Shown here: in pieces, positions 58,121 through 64,000 of the stretch
How positions within the stretch are numbered: position 1 is the stretch's first letter
Layout: every line of letters begins with the position of its first letter
Assembly (NCBI RefSeq): GCF_013349955.1
Contig: NZ_JABVXC010000001.1
Span: 62,001-126,000, forward strand
Source of the DNA: Onishia taeanensis
GTDB taxonomy: Bacteria > Pseudomonadota > Gammaproteobacteria > Pseudomonadales > Halomonadaceae
Length of the DNA: 64,000 nucleotides
Direction of reading: 5' to 3'
The notes under the pieces: model-generated
The model's input: only the letters and a program-made list of their open reading frames with translations
Told to the model about the DNA's origin: nothing
The model's database searches: none
Program-made: the position numbers and the translations under genes

Positions 58121-59791
58121 TCAGCCCTCCCCCTGATCCAGTCTCGCCACCGCATCGCGACTGACTCGCTCCCGCTGGTCACCGGTCAACTCGCTCAGCC
58201 GGCCGCCGTGCATCTCCAACAGCCGATCGGCATGGTCGAAGTAGTGGTCGTCGTGGCTGATGGCGAACACCGTCTTGCCCATCGCCTTCAACTGGGGCAA
58301 CAGGTCGCGGTAGAAGACCCGGCGAAACTGCGGGTCCTGGTCGGCGGCCCACTCGTCCAGCAACAGCAGGTCACGTTCCTCGGCGATCGCCATCAGTAGC
58401 GCCAGCCGCTTGCGCTGCCCTTGGGAAAGCTCGGGATTGGTCACCCGCTGGCCCTCGAACATCAGCTTGTCGCGCATCGCCAGATAGTCGAGCCACACTT
58501 CGACGAGCGCCGGATCGGCTTGGCCCCCTTCAGGGCCGACCAAGTCCGTGAACTGATGAAAGTCGGTGAAGACCGCAGAAAAGCGCTGCCGATAGGCCGG
58601 TATCAGGGCATCGTTCAGCGGCTTATGGTCCAGCAGCAGCTCCCCTTCCTGGGGCTGGTAGAGGCCTGTCAGCAGCTTGGCCAGAGTCGACTTGCCGCTG
58701 CCATTGCCGCCGATCAGAAACACCAGCTCGCCGCGCCTCAGGGTCAAATCCAGAGGGCCGACCCGGAAGCCTGGCAGAGCATCGCTGCCGGTATAGGTAA
58801 AGCTCACGCCGCGCAGCGTCAGGGTTTGCCAGTCCGCCGTCGCCGGCTCGGCCACCGCGAAATCCGCTTGCGGTTCGGCCAGCTCCAATGCCGCAATCTT
58901 GTCGAAGGCGACCTGAGCGCTCAGCAGCGTTGGCAAGGCTCCCACCGCCTGAATCAGCGGTGTGCGCAGGAACAGCAGCGTCAGCGAATAGGTCGCGGCG
59001 ACGGCGGTGCTTGCCCAGCCCAAGCCATTGGCCAGATAGAACACCACGCCAATGGCGCCGAGCATCATGATGTTCGACCAGTTAACGGCGCTTAAATGGT
59101 AGGTGTCAGCCCGGATGATATGGTCACGATAAGCGCACGCGTCATCGGTATAGGGTCCCTCGAAGAGGCGCCGCGCCCGGCTGCGGTTGAGTGCCAGTTC
59201 CTTGCACCCCTGGATGACGGCCTCGTAGTCCTGATAAAGCCTGTCCTCGCTTTCACGCACCTTGGCCAGATGGCGATATACCCGCGCCACCAACCAGGAA
59301 CCGCCGGCAATCGTGACCACCAGCCACAGGGCCGTGACCAGCAGGAGACTGGGCGACAGCCAGCCCAGATAGACCGCCGATCCAATGGTCAGCACGACGC
59401 CCTGCACCAGCTCGGGCAGGCGCACGAAGGCGATGGTGACGTTACGCACATCGCTGGACAGGCTCGCCAGCAGCTCAGCGCTGCCCAGCCGCTCGAGCCG
59501 CTCCACATCGGTATCCAGAATCTGCTTGACCAGACGGCCTCGCAGTCCATAGACGAAATGGTGCCCAAGCGTGGTCAACGCCAGCTGAGAGGCCAGGGTC
59601 ACCACCAGCAGTGCGACGATCACCCCGAGAAAAGCGGGTAAAACGTTTGAGGGATCACCCACCGCCTCGATCAGCCGACGGTTGATAAAGGCAATGGCGC
59701 CGATGCCGAGCCCGGCGCTGGCCAGACTAAGCAACATGACGGCAAGAAAGTGCCAGCGATAGTGGCGAAAGATAACGCGAAGCAGATCCAC
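58121..59791 (-). CDS. PvdE/SyrD-type ABC exporter (fused permease-ATPase)
   Basis: A 556-residue half-transporter of the cyclic-peptide/siderophore export group. Six helices (about 10-300) are followed by an ATPase domain with Walker [10 protein letters not shown], signature [15 protein letters not shown], Walker [13 protein letters not shown] and switch AISHDDHYF. The signature is LSQGQ rather than LSGGQ, as in PvdE and SyrD. The start is GTG at 59791 with AAGGA; a longer frame has no ribosome site. It probably secretes a siderophore or its precursor into the periplasm (inference). Confidence 0.88.
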   Translation of the reverse strand: MDLLRVIFRHYRWHFLAVMLLSLASAGLGIGAIAFINRRLIEAVGDPSNVLPAFLGVIVALLVVTLASQLALTTLGHHFVYGLRGRLVKQILDTDVERLERLGSAELLASLSSDVRNVTIAFVRLPELVQGVVLTIGSAVYLGWLSPSLLLVTALWLVVTIAGGSWLVARVYRHLAKVRESEDRLYQDYEAVIQGCKELALNRSRARRLFEGPYTDDACAYRDHIIRADTYHLSAVNWSNIMMLGAIGVVFYLANGLGWASTAVAATYSLTLLFLRTPLIQAVGALPTLLSAQVAFDKIAALELAEPQADFAVAEPATADWQTLTLRGVSFTYTGSDALPGFRVGPLDLTLRRGELVFLIGGNGSGKSTLAKLLTGLYQPQEGELLLDHKPLNDALIPAYRQRFSAVFTDFHQFTDLVGPEGGQADPALVEVWLDYLAMRDKLMFEGQRVTNPELSQGQRKRLALLMAIAEERDLLLLDEWAADQDPQFRRVFYRDLLPQLKAMGKTVFAISHDDHYFDHADRLLEMHGGRLSELTGDQRERVSRDAVARLDQGEG

Positions 59792-59856
59792 GGCGGGTCC
59801 TTGTCCTGAGTCAGTGGGCCTTCGACCCCGTCGATGACGATGCCACTGACACAAAA

Positions 59857-59876
59857 ATGAAAAGCATTATTAATTG
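59857..59876. promoter_or_regulatory. Fur-box-like site
   Basis: ATGAAAAGCATTATTAATTG, followed by the inverted repeat AATTGCA-TT-TGCAATT (59872-59887), 66-96 bases upstream of the exporter start on the minus strand. The rest of 59792-60117 shows no gene. Confidence 0.5.
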
Positions 59877-60117
59877 CATTTGCAATTTTACCGAAACCTC
59901 GCGCCGTCACAATGCCAGCGCCCGCTGACCGCATGACGTCGCACCAACCGGCTGCTGTCTGGCTCGGGCCCCGCTTTCGTCGACATAGGCCCAACCAGCG
60001 CAAGACCCGGTGTAACGCAAGCGTCACGCCCTTGAAATTCCCCCAATGCCCTCAAGATATGAGGGTATGGCGCAGCATCCGGCCATGAAAAGGAATCTCA
60101 ATCAGGAGTACTCGTTC

Positions 60118-60699
60118 ATGACAGCACGGAATTCGCTCAAGACCGATCGCACAAGCAACCTGAAAGGTGCCCTGTTCGGCGCCATGCTCATCGGTGGCAT
60201 GAGCGTCGCAGGCTCGGCCCTCGCCGCCCCTCAGGGACTTTATTCCGCCAATGAACTCAACGATGCCGACGTCGTCCTGAAGGCGACCCCCAGCCAGCAA
60301 GTCGGCGAAGTCGAGGATATCCTGCTAGATGACGACATGAAGGTTCGCGGCTTGGTCGTCGAGACCGACGATCAGTTTGGCCTGGCCGAAAAGGCCTACG
60401 TGGTCAACACCGGCGACTTCACTGTTGAAACACTCAATGGCAACAATCTCGATGAGGTCAGCTATGTCGTGCATCTCGACATGACGAGTGAAGAGATCAG
60501 CCAGCAGCCCGAATACACCAGCACCTGGTGGGCTGAGACCAAGGAGGCCACGAGCAAGGCCTGGGCCAATACCAAGGAAGGCGCCAGCAGCGCCTGGGAA
60601 ACCACCAAGTCCGCGACCGCCGATGCGCTGACCAGTGCCGGTAACGCCCTCGAATCCGCCGGCGACAAGGCTCAGCAAGCCGTCGACGGCAATCAGTAA
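60118..60699 (+). CDS. PRC-barrel domain envelope protein with helical repeat tail
   Basis: A 193-residue exported protein. The signal peptide ends AGSALA, then comes a PRC-barrel (LYSANELNDADVVLKATPSQ, then VGEVEDILLDDDMKVRGLVV). The tail (140-190) is built of Lys/Ala/Thr/Trp repeats (KEATSKAWANTKEGASSAWE and TTKSATADALTSAGNAL), an amphipathic helix like those in stress or desiccation proteins. The ATG at 60118 follows CAGGAG. Role unknown. Confidence 0.75.
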   Translation: MTARNSLKTDRTSNLKGALFGAMLIGGMSVAGSALAAPQGLYSANELNDADVVLKATPSQQVGEVEDILLDDDMKVRGLVVETDDQFGLAEKAYVVNTGDFTVETLNGNNLDEVSYVVHLDMTSEEISQQPEYTSTWWAETKEATSKAWANTKEGASSAWETTKSATADALTSAGNALESAGDKAQQAVDGNQ

Positions 60700-60750
60700 G
60701 CCTCTGCTGAGCCGGCTTGACGCTGGCTCCAGCAAGTAGCTTCAAAGACA

Positions 60751-60777
60751 CGCGGCCCGGTCATCGACCGGGCCGCG
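60751..60777. terminator. Strong GC hairpin after the PRC-barrel gene
   Basis: CGCGGCCCGGT-CATCG-ACCGGGCCGCG, eleven paired bases with a five-base loop; only TTG follows. It probably terminates transcription. The remainder of 60700-61011 shows no gene. Confidence 0.6.
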
Positions 60778-61011
60778 TTGCGCCTGGCCTATGTTGTTCA
60801 AGATCGGCAGCGCCTAGCAGGCCCGTATGCTCCCCACTCGGCCGCCGTTCTGCAGTACCTGCCACACCTGGGTCTCTCGCTTGGCCTGACGGCTATATGC
60901 CCCTCATCGGCCAGCCCCATCGCGACCAATGTCTAAGCGAGGTCGACGGCAAAGTGATTGCCAAAAATGTCTGACATTAATATATTTAAATCAGATATTT
61001 TGGAGACCGCC

Positions 61012-61809
61012 GTGACCGCACTCTCATCACACGCCAAGCCCTCGCAACTTTCTCAGCTGCCCCAGCCCGCCGAACCCGGTGGCGCCAATGCGCTGGCAAC
61101 GGTGCTGGCGCATGCCATTCTGTCCGGACACTGGGCGAGCGGTGACACCTTCCCCCGCGAGCTGGACCTGTGCCAGCACTTCGCGGCCAGCCGTAACCGC
61201 ATACGTAACGCCCTGGCCGCGCTTAGCGCCAGCGGGCTGATCGAGCGCACCGCCGGCCGCGGCACCGTGGTTCGCGACATCGTCGAGTGGCACCTGCTCG
61301 ACCCGCAGATGAGCGAATGGATGGCGGGGCTGGAGTCACCACATCCGCAATTGGTGCGCGAGGTCTTCGCCTTCCGACTTTCCGCCGAACCCTTCGTCGC
61401 GGAACTCGCAGCCCTTGCCGCCACGGCCCAGGACCTGGCGCGCATCGAGACCGCCTTCGACGGCATGTGCGAAAGCGCCGATGATCCGGCTCGCCGCGTG
61501 GAACATGCCGAACATGACGTGGCCTTCCATGACGCCATCTATCGGGCCAGCCATAACCTGGTCTGGCGGCAGATGGGCCTGTTACTGCGGCCCTCGATCG
61601 TCGCGCTGATCCAACACTCCCACCATCAGGCTGACTCGCTCGACGACAGCCTGGCGCGCCATCGTCGGGTGCTCGAGGCGATCCGCCTGCGCCAGCCGGA
61701 CGCAGCCCGCGAGGCTACCGAGCAGGTACTGGCCCGCACCGCCGCCGACCTGGGCGTCGACAGCGGCGGTCGCCAACTAAGGCACCCGGTCGCCTTTACG
61801 AACGAATGA
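61012..61809 (+). CDS. dgoR: GntR/FadR-family regulator, probable galactonate repressor
   Basis: A 265-residue regulator. N-terminal winged helix (LAHAILSGHWASGDTFPREL, LDLCQHFAASRNRIRNALAA, SGLIERTAGRGTVV) and C-terminal FCD domain with the metal-binding residues in HAEHDVAFHDAIYRASHN and SLARHRRVLEAI. GTG at 61012 has GGAG six bases ahead; in-frame starts at 60967 (ATG) and 60958 (TTG) are possible but lack a ribosome site. Position before dgoD and dgoK suggests DgoR, derepressed by D-galactonate. Confidence 0.8.
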   Translation: MTALSSHAKPSQLSQLPQPAEPGGANALATVLAHAILSGHWASGDTFPRELDLCQHFAASRNRIRNALAALSASGLIERTAGRGTVVRDIVEWHLLDPQMSEWMAGLESPHPQLVREVFAFRLSAEPFVAELAALAATAQDLARIETAFDGMCESADDPARRVEHAEHDVAFHDAIYRASHNLVWRQMGLLLRPSIVALIQHSHHQADSLDDSLARHRRVLEAIRLRQPDAAREATEQVLARTAADLGVDSGGRQLRHPVAFTNE

Positions 61810-61928
61810 ACGCTAGCTGACCGATAGCGGCCTCGCGCCGCCCGCTGCTGCGCCACACCCGACGCCAAGACCAACGTCAGGCCCGGCTCTTAGCCCGACA
61901 CTTCGCCCAACATAAAAGGATGCATCGC

Positions 61929-63077
61929 ATGAAAATCACTCGACTCAAGACCTGGCAGGTGCCGCCGCGCTGGCTGTTTCTCAAGATCGAGACCGATGAA
62001 GGCTGCTACGGCTGGGGCGAACCGGTCGTCGAAGGCCGCGCCGCCACCGTCGAAGCGGCCGTCCATGAGCTTTCCGATTACTTGGTCGGCCAGGACCCGC
62101 GCCATATCGAGCACCTATGGAACGTCATGTATCGGGCCGGCTTCTATCGTGGCGGCCCGATTCTGATGTCGGCCATCGCCGGCATCGACCAGGCGCTGTG
62201 GGACCTCAAGGGTCGTGAGCTGGGCGTGCCCGTACACCAACTGCTGGGCGGCCCGGTGCGCGACAAGATGCGCATGTACGCCTGGACCGGCGGCGACCGT
62301 CCCAGCGACGTCGGCACCGGCGCCCGTGCCCTGGTCGATCAGGGCTTCACCGCCTTCAAGATGAACGGCACACCGGAAATGCAGATCGTCGACTCCCATA
62401 AGAAGATCGACGATGCCGTGGCTCGTGTCGCCGAGGCCCGTGAAGCCGTAGGCCCGGATGTGGGCATCGGCATCGACTTCCATGGCCGCGTGCACCGGCC
62501 GATGGCCAAGGCGCTGATTCGCGAGCTCGAACAGTTCCATCCGATGTTCATCGAAGAGCCGGTCGCCCCCGAACATCTGCCGGCCCTCAAGCACATCGCC
62601 GAAGGCATCGCCACGCCGATCGCCACCGGCGAGCGCCTGCATACCCGCTTCCAGTTCCGCGACCTGCTGGCCGACGGCATGGTCGACATCATCCAGCCGG
62701 ATATTTCCCACTGCGGCGGCATCAGTGAGGGGCTCAAGATCGCCACCCTGGCCTCCGCCTACGATGTGGCGCTGGCCCCGCACTGCCCGCTCGGGCCGCT
62801 GACGCTGGCCGCCTCGCTGCAGCTGGATGCGGTCTGTCACAACGCCTTCATCCAGGAACAGAGCATGGGCATCCACTACAACAAGGACAACGACGTGCTC
62901 GACTACCTCACCGACAAGTCGGCCCTCGAGATCAAGGACGGCTTCTGCGCCATCCCTCAGGGGCCGGGGCTGGGCGTCGAGATCGACGAGGCCTTCGTCG
63001 AGGAGCGTGCCAAGGTCGGCCACCGCTGGCGCAACCCGGTGTGGCAGCACGAGGACGGCTCGGTGGCCGAATGGTAA
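61929..63077 (+). CDS. dgoD: D-galactonate dehydratase
   Basis: A 382-residue enolase-superfamily enzyme, the same length as E. coli DgoD, that converts D-galactonate to 2-dehydro-3-deoxy-D-galactonate. Matching blocks: [101 protein letters not shown] and [11 protein letters not shown]. The metal ligands (Asp and Glu residues) and catalytic His are in these blocks. The ATG at 61929 was chosen by homology over one at 61920. Confidence 0.95.
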   Translation: MKITRLKTWQVPPRWLFLKIETDEGCYGWGEPVVEGRAATVEAAVHELSDYLVGQDPRHIEHLWNVMYRAGFYRGGPILMSAIAGIDQALWDLKGRELGVPVHQLLGGPVRDKMRMYAWTGGDRPSDVGTGARALVDQGFTAFKMNGTPEMQIVDSHKKIDDAVARVAEAREAVGPDVGIGIDFHGRVHRPMAKALIRELEQFHPMFIEEPVAPEHLPALKHIAEGIATPIATGERLHTRFQFRDLLADGMVDIIQPDISHCGGISEGLKIATLASAYDVALAPHCPLGPLTLAASLQLDAVCHNAFIQEQSMGIHYNKDNDVLDYLTDKSALEIKDGFCAIPQGPGLGVEIDEAFVEERAKVGHRWRNPVWQHEDGSVAEW

Positions 63078-63161
63078 ACGAGCGGTAAACGCCTTGCCCT
63101 ACAGCACTTGCCGATGATGCAGGCGCCCTTGCCAGGGCGCCCAGCAATGGAGAACGCCACG

Positions 63162-64000
63162 ATGACCGCTGATCAAGCCGCCCCCCTCGCCGACCGCCTT
63201 TCCTGGATCGCTGTCGACTGGGGCTCCAGCAACCTGCGTGCCTGGGCCCTGGACGACGCCGGTACCATCATCGCCGACGCCAGCGGCCCGCGCGGCATGC
63301 TGGGGCTGGCCCCGGATGAGTTCGAGGGCGCCCTGCTCGAGACGGTCGGCGACTGGCTGGCCTCAATGGCACACGACGAGGCCATCGAGGTACTGGTGTG
63401 CGGCATGGCCGGTGCTCGTCAGGGCTGGGTAGAAGCGGCCTATCTGCCGCTGACCGATGACAGTGATGTCCTCGCCGAGCTCGGCAGTCGCTTGACGCCG
63501 GTCCCCACTAAGGACCCGCGCTTGCAGGTGCGGATCGTACCGGGCCTGTGTCAGCGCCCGAGCGCCGAGGCGCCACAGCGTCTCGATGCAGGAGGTTTCG
63601 ATGTGATGCGCGGCGAAGAGACCCAGCTCGCCGGGCTGATGAATCGTCACCCGGCATTCGATGGCGCCGTCTGCCTGCCGGGCACCCATGCCAAATGGGC
63701 CCGGCTCGAGAACGGCCGCATCAGCGGCTTCACGACCTTCATGAGCGGCGAGCTCTTCAAGCTGCTGAGCCAGCACTCGGTGCTCAAGCATTCGCTGGCA
63801 ACCGATGACCGTGCCGGCAACCTCGGCGACGAGGACCAGCGGACGGCCTACCTGGACGGCATCGATACGGCCATGGCGGCCCCGGAACGCCTCAGCGCCG
63901 AGCTGTTCGGCATCCGCGCCCGGGACCTGCTCGACAGCCGGCTACCCGCAGGCGAGGCCCGAGGCACTCGCTTGAGCGCCCGCCTGTCAGGCCTGGTGTT
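63162..64000 (+). CDS. dgoK: 2-dehydro-3-deoxygalactonokinase (partial, runs off window)
   Basis: The first 279 codons of DgoK, which phosphorylates the product of DgoD. N-terminal WIAVDWGSSNLRAWALDDAG is the ASKHA phosphate-binding motif. VCGMAGARQGWVEA, RGEETQLAGLM, CLPGTHAKWARLENG and FTTFMSGELFKLL are family blocks. GGAG precedes the ATG. A hairpin (GGCGCCC...GGGCGCC, 63122-63141) lies between dgoD and this gene. The aldolase gene and a galactonate transporter are expected beyond the right edge. Confidence 0.93.
   Translation, partial: MTADQAAPLADRLSWIAVDWGSSNLRAWALDDAGTIIADASGPRGMLGLAPDEFEGALLETVGDWLASMAHDEAIEVLVCGMAGARQGWVEAAYLPLTDDSDVLAELGSRLTPVPTKDPRLQVRIVPGLCQRPSAEAPQRLDAGGFDVMRGEETQLAGLMNRHPAFDGAVCLPGTHAKWARLENGRISGFTTFMSGELFKLLSQHSVLKHSLATDDRAGNLGDEDQRTAYLDGIDTAMAAPERLSAELFGIRARDLLDSRLPAGEARGTRLSARLSGLV

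Noticed and set aside
30668..59876. The iron island as a second integrated element
   Set aside because: No integrase, no flanking direct repeats and no tRNA; composition matches the surrounding chromosome.

Overview
The window looks like chromosomal DNA of a GC-rich, halophile-type gammaproteobacterium, most likely Halomonadaceae (inference). The evidence is high-GC core genes, Fur-type operators, an Ile2-type tRNA with encoded CCA, and RP4-like mobilization genes. It falls into four parts.

Part A (1-3300), chromosomal flank: the tail of an unidentified gene, an ada-alkA fusion overlapping an ogt gene (alkylation repair), and a FitAB/VapBC-type toxin-antitoxin pair with a palindromic operator.

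Part B (about 3316-27630), a 24.3-kb integrated mobilizable element in a tRNA-Ile2(CAU) gene. The intact tRNA (27585-27661) lies beside a tyrosine integrase. A diverged 47-bp copy of the tRNA 3' half marks the far end (3294-3340). Paired TGTACC repeats with 11-bp phasing, probably integrase arm sites, sit inside both ends. From left to right the cargo is: an AT-rich three-gene operon (SF2 helicase, SIR2-like DUF4917 protein, HEPN/zinc-ribbon protein) that is a candidate new defence system; an internally deleted hsdR; an AbiE toxin-antitoxin pair whose toxin gene is split by an IS481-family element; a MazG-like pyrophosphohydrolase; and a nuclease-DUF2075 helicase-LexA-type peptidase fusion. 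Next come IncP-type functions: trbL, a trbK-like lipoprotein, trbJ, traI, traJ and an RP4-like oriT. An O/P-like replication module follows, flanked by RK2-type iterons, then unknown genes, and an integron-style cassette carrying an Abi-alpha/DUF4393 gene. Three KorB-type operators and four TrfA-type iterons are present, but no korB, no trfA and no remaining mating-pore genes. This suggests a satellite that responds to and exploits an IncP-like helper plasmid.

Part C (27788-59791): a CNNM/CorC membrane protein, a beta-propeller protein and a YceI-like protein lead into a roughly 29-kb iron-acquisition island. It holds a complete aerobactin locus (iutA, ShiF-like exporter, iucABCD), a fhuCDB-type importer, a second binding-protein/permease/ATPase importer, two candidate ferri-siderophore reductases (FhuF-like and sucrase/ferredoxin-like), an AraC regulator, three further TonB-dependent receptors and a PvdE/SyrD-type ABC exporter. 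About ten Fur-box-like sites lie in front of the transcription units. Together the genes cover synthesis, export, uptake and reductive release of hydroxamate siderophores.

Part D (60118-64000): a PRC-barrel envelope protein and the start of a D-galactonate (dgo) operon with regulator, dehydratase and kinase; the kinase runs off the window.
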